Shown here: positions 35,894 to 43,916 of the stretch, in pieces
Position numbering within the stretch: position 1 is the first letter of the stretch
Layout of the letters: the number at the start of each line of letters is the position of its first letter
Assembly (NCBI GenBank): GCA_045805265.1
Contig: JBJMLO010000004.1
Location: 34,931 to 98,930 of the forward strand
Source: JBJMLO01 sp045805265
Lineage (GTDB): Bacteria; Actinomycetota; UBA4738; JACQTL01
Direction of reading: 5' to 3'
Length of the DNA stretch: 64,000 nt
Program-made: the position numbers and the translations under genes
Notes under the pieces: model-generated
Told to the model about the DNA's origin: nothing
Seen by the model: only the letters and a program-made list of their open reading frames with translations
Databases searched by the model: none

Positions 35894-36646
35894 TCAGGTC
35901 TGACGGGCGGCCAGGACCTCGTACAGGTTCCCGTCGGGGAGCCGGACGTGCGACCACTCCCACTCCCCGGTGCCGTCGACGCCGCCCACCCGCTCGGCTC
36001 CGGCCTCGACCAGCCGGTCCCAGGCCTCCTCCAGGCGGTCCACCAGGAACGCGACCACCGGACCCCGGCTCTCGGCCCGGTAGAAGCCGTGGTACCGGTG
36101 GCCGGGGCCGAAGACCTCGATCACCGAGCCGTCGGGCAGCCGGTAGATCCGCACGCCGGGCTCCTCCACCTCCGGTCCCCGGCCCAGCACCTGTTCCAGG
36201 AACCGGGTCATGGCATCGAAGTCGTCGGTGGCGGTGCCCACCCACTTCAGGCCGCGCACGCCGCCCTCCCGATCCGCCGCAGGGCGCGGCGCGACGGGCC
36301 CCGCGACCACCTCGTACAGGTACCCGTCGGGAGCCCGGAAGTGCTGCCACCCGCGGCCGTCCTCCAGCTCGGTGCCGGCCCCGACGAGCTCGCCCCCGGC
36401 CTCCTCGATCGCGGCGGCCGAAGCCCGGAGGTCAGGGACCCGGAACCCGGGGACCGGGCCGGTCGTGAAGTGTTCGTGCTCGCGGTCGGACGGCCCGAGC
36501 ACCTCGAGCACCTCGCCTCCGGGGAACCCGTGGACGCTCGAGTCGGGGCCGCGGTCGATCGCGGGGAGGCCCAGCGCCTCCTCGACGAACGACACCATCG
36601 GGTCGAACTGCTCGGTGCGAACTCCGACCCAGACGATCGCATCCAT
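35894..36646 (-). CDS. two-domain VOC/glyoxalase-fold protein
   Basis: A 250-residue protein with two vicinal oxygen chelate repeats: domain 1 about residues 1-115 (VWVGVRTEQFDPMVSF, ending FRAPDGYLYEVV) and domain 2 about 130-250 (KWVGTATDDFDAMTRF, ending VRLPDGNLYEVL). Each has candidate metal-ligand Glu/His positions in the last strand. Members are dioxygenases, isomerases or lyases. It sits 4 bases after the FAH-family gene, implying a shared pathway. Confidence 0.82.
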   Translation of the reverse strand: MDAIVWVGVRTEQFDPMVSFVEEALGLPAIDRGPDSSVHGFPGGEVLEVLGPSDREHEHFTTGPVPGFRVPDLRASAAAIEEAGGELVGAGTELEDGRGWQHFRAPDGYLYEVVAGPVAPRPAADREGGVRGLKWVGTATDDFDAMTRFLEQVLGRGPEVEEPGVRIYRLPDGSVIEVFGPGHRYHGFYRAESRGPVVAFLVDRLEEAWDRLVEAGAERVGGVDGTGEWEWSHVRLPDGNLYEVLAARQT

Positions 36647-36649
36647 CGT

Positions 36650-37525
36650 TCAGCCGGCGGCGGGCGCGGCCCGCCCGGCCGCCACCACCGCGTTCTCGAG
36701 CGTCCCCAGCCCGTCGATCTCGATCCGCACCACGTCGGCCGGCCGGAGGGTGAAATCGCGATCGGGGACGATGCCCGTTCCCGTCAGGAGCACCGCCCCG
36801 ACCGGGAATTCCAGCGCCGATCCGAGGCAGGACGCGAGCTCGTCGAACGACCGCTTCATGCGCCCGGTCGTCGTGGCGCCGGCGTAGGCCTCCGAGCCGT
36901 CGCGTACCACCGCGAGCCGGATGTCGAAGGGAGGCCCGTCGTCGGGATCCACGACGACCGCCGGCCCGAGGGCGCACGACCCGTCGTAGATCTTGGCCTG
37001 GGGCAGGTACAGCGGGTTCTCCCCCTCGATCTCCCGGGAGGAGACGTCGTTGCCGATGGCGTAGCCGGCCACCTCCATGCCCGCGGTCAGGACCAGCGCG
37101 AGCTCGGGTTCCGGGGCGTTCCACGCGGAGTCGGACCGGACCCCGATGGGCTCCCGCGGGCCCCGGACCCTCCACCCCGCCGACTTGAAGAAGACCTCGG
37201 GACGGCCGGCCGCGTACACGCGCCCGTAGATGCCGGCGTCGAGCTCGGACTCCTCCTCGCGTCCCTCGCGGGAACGCAGGTACGTCACGCCCGCCCCCCA
37301 TACCTCCTGGGACTCGATGGGGGCGCGGATCGCCGCCCCTTCCGGAACCGGACCCTCGCCGGGGGAGGAACGGACCGCCTCCCGGAACGACTCGGCGGTG
37401 CCCGCGAGCAGGGCGTCGATCGACAGCGTGGCGGGCAACAGCTCGGTCGGGCCCGCCTCCGGTGCGCCCCTGGCCAGCCGGACGGACCCCTCCGGCAACA
37501 CGATCCGGAACAGACCGACGCTCAT
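36650..37525 (-). CDS. fumarylacetoacetate hydrolase-family protein
   Basis: A 291-residue FAH-family enzyme. Metal ligands are Glu residues in APEPELALV and Asp in GNDVSSREIEG. The block DVSSREIEGENPLYLPQAK and FFKSAG resemble 2-keto-3-deoxy-arabinonate dehydratase-type members more than classical FAH. A sugar-acid keto intermediate would fit the KDPG aldolase and KDG-kinase-like genes elsewhere. It is the first gene of a minus-strand operon and starts only 20 bp from the divergent dehydrogenase. Confidence 0.82.
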   Translation of the reverse strand: MSVGLFRIVLPEGSVRLARGAPEAGPTELLPATLSIDALLAGTAESFREAVRSSPGEGPVPEGAAIRAPIESQEVWGAGVTYLRSREGREEESELDAGIYGRVYAAGRPEVFFKSAGWRVRGPREPIGVRSDSAWNAPEPELALVLTAGMEVAGYAIGNDVSSREIEGENPLYLPQAKIYDGSCALGPAVVVDPDDGPPFDIRLAVVRDGSEAYAGATTTGRMKRSFDELASCLGSALEFPVGAVLLTGTGIVPDRDFTLRPADVVRIEIDGLGTLENAVVAAGRAAPAAG

Positions 37526-37545
37526 CGGCTCGGTATCCTCGCACG

Positions 37546-38574
37546 ATGGCGCAGTCCGAGATCGTCGGCACCGGGCGGGCCGTGTGGTTTCCGGGCCGCC
37601 GCCAGGTCGAGGTCCGGACCCACGAGGTCCGGCGGCCGGGCCGGGGCGAGGTGCTCGTGGCCGGAGGGTGCTCGCTGGTCAGCCCCGGCACCGAGATGCT
37701 GGTGTACCGAGGGCAGATGCGTCCCGACCAGCCGACGGGGGTCCCCACCGTCGAGGGATCGTTCGGCTTCCCGATCAAGTACGGCTACCAGGTCGTGGGG
37801 CGGGTGGTCGAGGCGGGTCCCGAGTCACGCTTCGAGCCCGGGCAGCTCGTGTTCGCCCGCCATCCACACCAGAGCCTGTTCACGATGCCGGAGGGGGGCG
37901 GCCTGGTCACGCCGGTGCCGGCGGACGTCGACCAGGACTCCGCGGCGTTCGCCAACCTTCTGGACACCTCGATGAACTGCCTGTTCGACGCGCCCGTGCG
38001 GTTCGGTGACGTCGTCGCCGTCTTCGGCCTCGGCATCGTCGGGCTGTTCTGTGCCCTGCTCGCTGCGAGGACGTCGGACCGGGTCGTCGGCATCGATCCA
38101 GTCCCCCAGCGGCGGGCCCGGGCCACCGCCCAGGGGCTCGCCTATGCGGCCGATCCGGGGGAGGCGCCGGACCTCCTCGCGCAGCTCTCCGAGGGCCGGG
38201 GGGCCGACATCTCCATCGAGGCGAGCGGCACGGCGGCGGGGCTCCAGGCCGCCATCCTCGCCACCGGCCAGGAGGGAACCATCGCCGTCGTGGCGTTCTA
38301 CGGGACCAAGTCCCTCGAGATCGCGCCCGGCGACGCATTCCACGTCCGGCGCCAGCGGATCGTCAGCTCGCAGGTCGTCCAGGTGGGGTCCGGGCTGCAG
38401 CCCCGGTGGGACCGGCCCCGGCGGTTCGCCACCGCGATGCGGCTCCTGCCCTCCCTGTCCGTCGCGAACCTGATCACCCACCGGTTCCCCCTGGAGGACG
38501 CTCCGGCCGCGTACTCGCTGATCGACCGCGGCGACCCCGACACGTTCGGCGTGATCCTCGACCTGTCGAGCTGA
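37546..38574 (+). CDS. medium-chain dehydrogenase lacking the usual catalytic zinc motif
   Basis: A 342-residue MDR-family protein with a Rossmann motif (FGLGIVGLFCALLA near residue 163) and a GroES-like N-terminal domain. Where zinc alcohol dehydrogenases have CGxCGSD, this has GGCSLVSPGTE, similar to the SGISxGTE form of bacteriochlorophyllide-dehydrogenase-type members, so a zinc-independent or altered site is likely. It is divergent from the FAH-family gene. Confidence 0.82.
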   Translation: MAQSEIVGTGRAVWFPGRRQVEVRTHEVRRPGRGEVLVAGGCSLVSPGTEMLVYRGQMRPDQPTGVPTVEGSFGFPIKYGYQVVGRVVEAGPESRFEPGQLVFARHPHQSLFTMPEGGGLVTPVPADVDQDSAAFANLLDTSMNCLFDAPVRFGDVVAVFGLGIVGLFCALLAARTSDRVVGIDPVPQRRARATAQGLAYAADPGEAPDLLAQLSEGRGADISIEASGTAAGLQAAILATGQEGTIAVVAFYGTKSLEIAPGDAFHVRRQRIVSSQVVQVGSGLQPRWDRPRRFATAMRLLPSLSVANLITHRFPLEDAPAAYSLIDRGDPDTFGVILDLSS

Positions 38575-38622
38575 GCCCCGGCATCCGCAGCCCGCGGCCT
38601 CGACGCGCCCGCGATGACCGAA

Positions 38623-38650
38623 TTGCGTTTGCGTTGTCAGACGTCATACC
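38623..38650 (+). promoter_or_regulatory. possible promoter of the deaminase/transporter operon
   Basis: TTGCGT (38623-38628) and CATACC (38645-38650) are 16 bp apart in the 218-bp gap before the cytosine-deaminase-like gene. TTGTCA at 38634 is an alternative -35. Support is weak. Confidence 0.25.
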
Positions 38651-38676
38651 CTTCCGGCTGGACCGGACGAGGGGTA
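38647..38676 (+). promoter_or_regulatory. leader hairpin upstream of the deaminase/ABC operon
   Basis: TACCCTTC (38647-38654) pairs with GAGGGGTA (38669-38676) over 8 bp including one G-T pair, with an inner CGG/CCG helix around the loop CTGGA. It lies 7 bases before a short reading frame at 38684. It may be an attenuator, riboswitch-like element or operator; no known class is recognised. Confidence 0.35.
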
Positions 38677-38683
38677 GTGGGGC

Positions 38684-38788
38684 ATGCAGACCGGCCTGTT
38701 CTTCCTGGCGTGGGCGGGGTCGGGAGACGCCGGAATTCGCCGAAGCGACCGAGCCGATGCTCCCATCGGCGTCGGGGCAGCGGACTGA
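38684..38788 (+). CDS. possible 34-residue leader peptide
   Basis: ATG 38684, preceded by ggggtagtgggg, opens a short frame beginning MQTGLFFLAWAG and ending 4 bases before the ATG of the amidohydrolase at 38793. The position suggests translational coupling or an attenuation leader. Coding is not supported by similarity. Confidence 0.3.
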   Translation: MQTGLFFLAWAGSGDAGIRRSDRADAPIGVGAAD

Positions 38789-38792
38789 CCGC

Positions 38793-40055
38793 ATGACGCT
38801 GCTGCGGTCCGCATCGCTGGCCGACGGCTCCCGAGCCGACGTCCGGATCGACGACGACCTGATCGGAGCCGTCGGTCCGGCCGGGAGCCTCGAGCCTGCG
38901 CCCGGCGAAGAGGTGCACGACCTTGCCGGGTACCTGCTCCTCCCCGCTCCGGCGGAACCCCACGCCCACCTGGACAAGGCCCTCACGGCGGACCGGGTCC
39001 CGAACCCCGAGGGCGACCTCCCCGGGGCGATCGAAGCGTGGATCGAGCACCGCCGCTCGATCGACGTGCCGGACGCCCTGGAGCGGGGCCGGAGCGCCGC
39101 GCTGGCGGCCCTGGCCCACGGGGCGACGGCCATCAGGTCCCACGTGGACGTCGGCGAGGGGATCGGGCTGCGCAGCCTGGAGGCGCTGCTCGCGCTGCGA
39201 GAGGAGCTCGCCGGGCTGGTCGAGCTGCAGATCGTGGCCCTCGTGTCCCGCCCGGTGACCGGGCCGGAGGGCGCCGAGAACCGGGCCATGCTGCCGGCCG
39301 CCCTCGAGCTCGGGGCCGACATGGTGGGGGGCGCACCCCACGTGGACCCGGACCCGCCAGCTGCGCTGCGGTTCTGCATGGAGACCGCGGCGGAGTTCGG
39401 ACGGCCGGTGGACCTCCACATGGACGAGACGCTGGACCAGGCGATGCTCGTTCTGCCGGAGCTGGCCCGGTGGGTGCTCGATCACGGCTTCCCCCATCCG
39501 GTCACCGCCAGCCACTGCGTGAGCCTGGGGATCCAGCCGGCGGCCACGCAGGCGGACGTGGCGGGACGGCTGGCCGCGGCCCGGATCTCCGTCGTGGCCA
39601 TGCCGCAGACGAACCTGTACCTCCAGGGGAGAGGGTGGGACACCTCGCCGCCGCGGGGCATCACCGCGCTGGTACCGTTGATGGCCGCGGGGGTCGTCGT
39701 CGCCGCCGGGGGCGACAACGTCCAGGACCCGTTCAACCCGATGGGTCGCGGGGACCCGCTGGAGACCGCCGGCCTCCTGGTGTCCGCGGCGCACCTCGCC
39801 CCCGATCACGCGTACCGGCTGGTGAGCGGCGGGGCCCGGGCCGTCATGGGGCTTGCTCCCGTGGAGGTCGCGCCCGGCTTCCCCGCCGACCTCCTGGCGG
39901 TCGCGGCGTCCTCGGTCCGGGAGGCGATCGCCACCGCCACGCCGGATCGGTTCGTCTTCTCGGGCGGCCGCCTGGCCGCGCGCACCCGCGTCGAGCGGCA
40001 GGTTCCCGGCCCGGTCGGCGTGGCCGGACCGCGGGAGGCCCTGACATGGCGGTGA
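38793..40055 (+). CDS. cytosine deaminase-like amidohydrolase
   Basis: A 420-residue CodA-type amidohydrolase. Metal-site motifs are EPHAHLDKA near residue 54, HMDET near 210, SHCVSLG near 240 and GGDNVQDPFNPMG near 309. The last resembles the GHDDVxDPW motif of cytosine deaminase. Substrates in this family include cytosine, isoguanine and N-substituted pyrimidines. The ABC ATPase gene overlaps its 3' end by 10 bases, so its substrate is probably imported by that transporter. Confidence 0.86.
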   Translation: MTLLRSASLADGSRADVRIDDDLIGAVGPAGSLEPAPGEEVHDLAGYLLLPAPAEPHAHLDKALTADRVPNPEGDLPGAIEAWIEHRRSIDVPDALERGRSAALAALAHGATAIRSHVDVGEGIGLRSLEALLALREELAGLVELQIVALVSRPVTGPEGAENRAMLPAALELGADMVGGAPHVDPDPPAALRFCMETAAEFGRPVDLHMDETLDQAMLVLPELARWVLDHGFPHPVTASHCVSLGIQPAATQADVAGRLAAARISVVAMPQTNLYLQGRGWDTSPPRGITALVPLMAAGVVVAAGGDNVQDPFNPMGRGDPLETAGLLVSAAHLAPDHAYRLVSGGARAVMGLAPVEVAPGFPADLLAVAASSVREAIATATPDRFVFSGGRLAARTRVERQVPGPVGVAGPREALTWR

Positions 40056-40807
40056 GGCAGGCCGGGCCGACCACCACCCACGCCCTGTCGTTCGACGGCG
40101 TCTCGATGGTGTTCCCGAACGGCACGCACGCCGTGCAGGACGTGAGCTTCGAGGTCGACTGGAAGGAGTTCGTGGTCACCGTCGGTCCCTCGGGGTGCGG
40201 CAAGTCGACGCTGCTGCGGATCGCCTCGGGCCTCGAGCGAGCCTCCTCGGGCAAGGTCGTCGTGGAGGGCTCGCAGCTCGGGTACGTGTTCCAGGACCCG
40301 ACCCTCCTGCCCTGGAGGACGGTGCAGGGCAACGTCGAGCTGCTGGGCGAGCTCCACGGGCTGGAGAAGGAGGAGCGGCGGCGGCGCGCGGCGGAGGCCA
40401 TCGCCATGGTCGGGCTGGAGGGGTTCGAGCAGAACCACCCGAAGCAGCTCTCGGGCGGGATGCGGATGCGGGTGTCGCTCGCCCGGTCGCTCACGATGGA
40501 CCCCAAGGTGTTCCTGTTCGACGAGCCGTTCGCCGCGCTCGACGAGATCACGAGGACCCGACTGAACGACGAGCTGCTGCGGCTGTTCACCCACGAGGGG
40601 TTCGCCGGCCTGTTCGTCACCCACTCGATCCCCGAGGCCGTGTACCTCGCCAGCAGGGTGATCGTCATGTCCGGACGCCCCGGCAGGATCCTCGGGGAGG
40701 TGTCGGTCCCGTTCGACTACCCTCGGTCGCCGGACCTGCGGTTCGACCCGGAGTTCGCGGCGGTGGCCGGCCGGGTGTCGAAGCTGCTCCGGGAGGCGTA
40801 CGCATGA
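40046..40807 (+). CDS. ABC transporter ATP-binding protein (SsuB/TauB/NitT type)
   Basis: A 253-residue ATPase with Walker A GPSGCGKST near residue 49, Q-loop FQDPTLLPW, signature LSGGM and Walker B FLFDEPFAALDE. It matches the nitrate/sulfonate/taurine/pyrimidine-precursor importer class. It works with the permease at 40824 and the lipoprotein at 41793. Confidence 0.92.
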   Translation: MAVRQAGPTTTHALSFDGVSMVFPNGTHAVQDVSFEVDWKEFVVTVGPSGCGKSTLLRIASGLERASSGKVVVEGSQLGYVFQDPTLLPWRTVQGNVELLGELHGLEKEERRRRAAEAIAMVGLEGFEQNHPKQLSGGMRMRVSLARSLTMDPKVFLFDEPFAALDEITRTRLNDELLRLFTHEGFAGLFVTHSIPEAVYLASRVIVMSGRPGRILGEVSVPFDYPRSPDLRFDPEFAAVAGRVSKLLREAYA

Positions 40808-40823
40808 GGGCGGCGATGAAGCC

Positions 40824-41717
40824 GTGACCGGGCCGAAGACCAAGTTCGAGGCCCCCGGGGAGTCGAGCCTCCTGGCGCACGCCGGGGTGACCGCCGCCGA
40901 GCATCCGCCGCCCAGGAAGGGCGGGCGGCTCCGCCGGTTCCTGGTGGTCGTCGGGCCGCCGCTGCTCGTGGGCTGCCTGTTCCTCGGGATCTGGAACCTC
41001 CTGAGCTACGTCGTCCTCAACCCCACCCAGCGGTTCCTGCTGCCGCCACCCCTGCAGGTCGTCAAGGTGGGATTCCTGAACTGGCCCCACCTCAAGGAAA
41101 TCCTGGTCACCGGGCTCCTGCCGACCACACAGGTGGCCCTGACCGGGCTGGCCATCGCCATCGTGATCGGGATGGTGGGCGCCATCCTCATGTCGCAGGC
41201 CCGGTGGGTCGAGCGGTCGCTGTACCCCTACGCGGTGGTCGTGCAGACCATCCCGATCATCGCCCTCGTCCCGCTGATCGGCTTCCTGTTGAACTACAGC
41301 TTCAAGAGCCGGGTGCTGGCCTGCGTGATGATCTCGATCTTCCCGATCATCACGAACACGCTGTTCGGGCTGAAGTCCGCCGACTCGACCCTCCACGACC
41401 TGTTCACGCTGCACGGATCCGGCCGGCTCACCCGATTGTGGAAGCTGCAGCTGCCAGGCGCCATGCCGGCCATCTTCACCGGGTTCCGCATCTCGGCCGG
41501 CCTGTCCGTGATCGGCGCCATCGTCGGCGACTTCTTCTTCCGCCAGGGCAACCCCGGCATCGGCCGGCTCATCGACAACTACCGGGCCCAACTCGCGGCC
41601 GAGCAGCTGTACACGGCCATCTTCTTCTCCTCGCTGCTCGGCATCGTCGTGTTCTGGGGCTTCGGTTACCTGGGCAACCGCATCACCCGTTCCTGGCACG
41701 AGTCGGCCCGCGGCTGA
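40824..41717 (+). CDS. ABC transporter permease (SsuC/TauC type)
   Basis: A 297-residue membrane protein with about six helices and the EAA-type cytoplasmic loop (GSGRLTRLWKLQLPGAMP), which docks to the ATPase. The N-terminal 30 residues are hydrophilic and cytoplasmic. The GTG at 40824 is 16 bp after the ATPase gene. Confidence 0.9.
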   Translation: MTGPKTKFEAPGESSLLAHAGVTAAEHPPPRKGGRLRRFLVVVGPPLLVGCLFLGIWNLLSYVVLNPTQRFLLPPPLQVVKVGFLNWPHLKEILVTGLLPTTQVALTGLAIAIVIGMVGAILMSQARWVERSLYPYAVVVQTIPIIALVPLIGFLLNYSFKSRVLACVMISIFPIITNTLFGLKSADSTLHDLFTLHGSGRLTRLWKLQLPGAMPAIFTGFRISAGLSVIGAIVGDFFFRQGNPGIGRLIDNYRAQLAAEQLYTAIFFSSLLGIVVFWGFGYLGNRITRSWHESARG

Positions 41718-41792
41718 AGGGGGGGCACCGGATCTACGACAGCGCCTGATCGATAGGACGTCCGGACCATCACACGAAGAAAGGGGGAGGAG

Positions 41793-42998
41793 ATGCGACG
41801 TATCGCCACCGCTCGGCGGCTGGCCGCGCTACTGGGGGCAGTGGTCCTGGTGGCCGTGGCCTGTTCCAAGGGGACGCCGACGAGCACGACACCGCCGCCC
41901 GGCACCTCGGCGCCCGCCACCTCGGCGCCGGCCGCCAGCACGTCCGCGGCACCAGCGTCGGTGTACGACCAGAGCCTGAAGGGGATCTGCCCCGACCCGA
42001 TCGTGCTGCAGACCGACTGGTTCCCCGAGGTCGAACACGGGGCCTCCTACAACCTGATCGGGCCGGGTGGCACCATCGACGCCTCGGCGGGCACCTACTC
42101 GGGCCCGCTCAAGAACACGGGTGTGGACCTCGAGATCCGAGCGGGTGGTCCCTTCATCGGGTTCTCCCAGCCGACGGCCCAGATGTACTCGAAGCCCGAC
42201 ATCTTCATGGCGTTCGCCGACACGGGGAACCAGATCCAGACGTACTCGAAGCTCCCCGCGATCGGGGTCGTGACGCCCCTCGAGAAGAGCCCGCAGATCC
42301 TCATGTACAACCCGGCCGCCTACAACTTCAAGACGGTCTCCGACGTCAAGCAGTCGGGGGCCACGGTCGTGTACTTCGAGGGCGCCGCGTTCATCGACTA
42401 CCTGGTGGGGACCGGCCAGCTGGACAAGAGCCAGCTCGACGGGTCCTACGACGGGTCACCGGCCCGGTGGGTCTCCTCCGGCGGGAAGATCGTCCAGCAG
42501 GGGTTCGCCACCAACGAGCCCTACTCGTACGAGCACGTCATCACGGACTGGAGCAAGCCGGTCAAGTACCTGCTGCTGTACGACGCCGGGTGGACGATCT
42601 ACCAGTCGAACATCGTCGTGAAGCCGGACACCGTCACCAAGTACCACGACTGCCTGGCCAAGCTGGTGCCCATGTTCCAGCAGTCGGAGGTGGACTACAT
42701 CACGAACCCCGGCGCCACCAACGACCTGATCAACAGCTACGTCACGAAGATGAACCAGTTCTGGAAGCTGTCCACGGGTCTCGACGATGCCGCGGACAAG
42801 ATCATGCGGGACCAGGGGCTGGTGGGGAACGGGTCGGACAGCACGATCGGGAACTACGACTTCGACCGGCTGACCACGTTCTTCGACAAGTTCGCGTCCA
42901 TCGAGAAGGCCAACGGGCAGGACATCCCGGACAGCCTGACCCCGCAGGACATCGCGACCAACGAGTTCATCGACCCGAACATCGGGCTGCCGTCGTGA
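41793..42998 (+). CDS. ABC transporter substrate-binding lipoprotein (NMT1/SsuA-like)
   Basis: A 401-residue lipoprotein. The signal peptide ends in the lipobox VAVAC (Cys near residue 24), followed by a Thr/Pro/Ser/Ala-rich linker of about 30 residues, as in many Gram-positive binding proteins. The mature domain begins with the DPIVLQTDWFPEVEHG strand typical of NMT1/THI5-like proteins, which often bind pyrimidine or thiazole precursors, sulfonates or nitrate. A very strong ribosome site (gggggagg) precedes the ATG, consistent with excess of the binding component. Confidence 0.88.
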   Translation: MRRIATARRLAALLGAVVLVAVACSKGTPTSTTPPPGTSAPATSAPAASTSAAPASVYDQSLKGICPDPIVLQTDWFPEVEHGASYNLIGPGGTIDASAGTYSGPLKNTGVDLEIRAGGPFIGFSQPTAQMYSKPDIFMAFADTGNQIQTYSKLPAIGVVTPLEKSPQILMYNPAAYNFKTVSDVKQSGATVVYFEGAAFIDYLVGTGQLDKSQLDGSYDGSPARWVSSGGKIVQQGFATNEPYSYEHVITDWSKPVKYLLLYDAGWTIYQSNIVVKPDTVTKYHDCLAKLVPMFQQSEVDYITNPGATNDLINSYVTKMNQFWKLSTGLDDAADKIMRDQGLVGNGSDSTIGNYDFDRLTTFFDKFASIEKANGQDIPDSLTPQDIATNEFIDPNIGLPS

Positions 42999-43034
42999 CA
43001 CTCGAGTGCGGTCGGCGGTGACGGTGCGCCCCTG

Positions 43035-43916
43035 ATGGCCCACGGAGCGGAGGCCACACGGCGGGGGCACGCCTTGGCCAGGGACCGGCGGCCCCTGTAC
43101 CTCCAGGCGGTGGACGCCATCCAGCACCTGGTGGCCGACCGGTCCCTCGGCCCCGGCGAGCGGTTACCCAGCGAGGTCGAGCTGGCGACGCTGTTCGGGG
43201 TCGGGCGGTCCACGATCCGGGAGGCCATGGGCCATCTCGAGCTGGCGCGGGTGGTCGAACGCCGGCGCGGGATCGGGACGGTCCTGATCGGCTCGGAGTC
43301 GCCGGCGGCGGTGGGACTCGAGACCCTGGAGTCGCTCGAGTCCCTCGCCGCCCGGCAGGGATGGCGCTGCGACACGAGCGACCTCGAGATCCATCCCGCC
43401 CGGGCCGACGAGGAGCAGGCCCGGCGCCTCGAGGTCGAGGCCGGGAGCGCCGTCTCCGTCATCACGCGGACCAAGATGCGCGACGGCGTTCCCATCGCGG
43501 AGATGGTCAGCGTGGTCCCCGAGCTGGTCGTCCCCTTCACCGCCCTCGAGCTCGAGTTCGAGACCTCGATCACGGAGCTGATGACCCGTCGGCACTCCCC
43601 CCCGGTGCGGCTGGCCCGGGCCGAGGTCACGGCGGTGGCCTGCGAGCCCGGGCTGGCCGGGCGGCTGCGCCTCGAGCCGGGCGACCCGGTCCTCGTCTTG
43701 GACGAGCTGTTCCTGGGGGACGGCGGCATCGTCCTCGCCTGGAACCTCCTGTACTTCGTTCCGGAGAGCATCCGCCTCGAGGTCGTCCGGATCTCCCGCC
43801 GGCCGCACCCCGTCCTCTCCGGGCCCGACGGCCCCAATGGAGAGGTGAATCTCGAGAAAGGCATGCGCCATGCTCATGCAGCAACTGCTCTACGACGGAG
43901 CCCGGCGGACACCTGA
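43035..43916 (+). CDS. GntR-family regulator with UTRA domain
   Basis: A 293-residue HutC-type regulator: winged helix about residues 20-85 (LPSEVELATLFGVGRSTIREA, then RRRGIGTVL) and a UTRA ligand domain about 100-260. It lies 36 bp after the binding protein and overlaps the acyl-CoA ligase by 47 bp, so it probably controls this transporter and ligase group. The C-terminal 30 residues run into the overlap and may be nonessential. Confidence 0.87.
   Translation: MAHGAEATRRGHALARDRRPLYLQAVDAIQHLVADRSLGPGERLPSEVELATLFGVGRSTIREAMGHLELARVVERRRGIGTVLIGSESPAAVGLETLESLESLAARQGWRCDTSDLEIHPARADEEQARRLEVEAGSAVSVITRTKMRDGVPIAEMVSVVPELVVPFTALELEFETSITELMTRRHSPPVRLARAEVTAVACEPGLAGRLRLEPGDPVLVLDELFLGDGGIVLAWNLLYFVPESIRLEVVRISRRPHPVLSGPDGPNGEVNLEKGMRHAHAATALRRSPADT

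Noticed and set aside
3232..38642. Shared GTCAGAC core at 3232-3238 and near 38636 as a common operator
   Set aside because: A 7-base core is expected a few times by chance in 64 kb and also appears inside genes (for example near 6342 and 48408).
38647..38676. TPP or purine riboswitch before the deaminase operon
   Set aside because: The hairpin lacks the conserved sequences of these classes; only a simple stem is supported.
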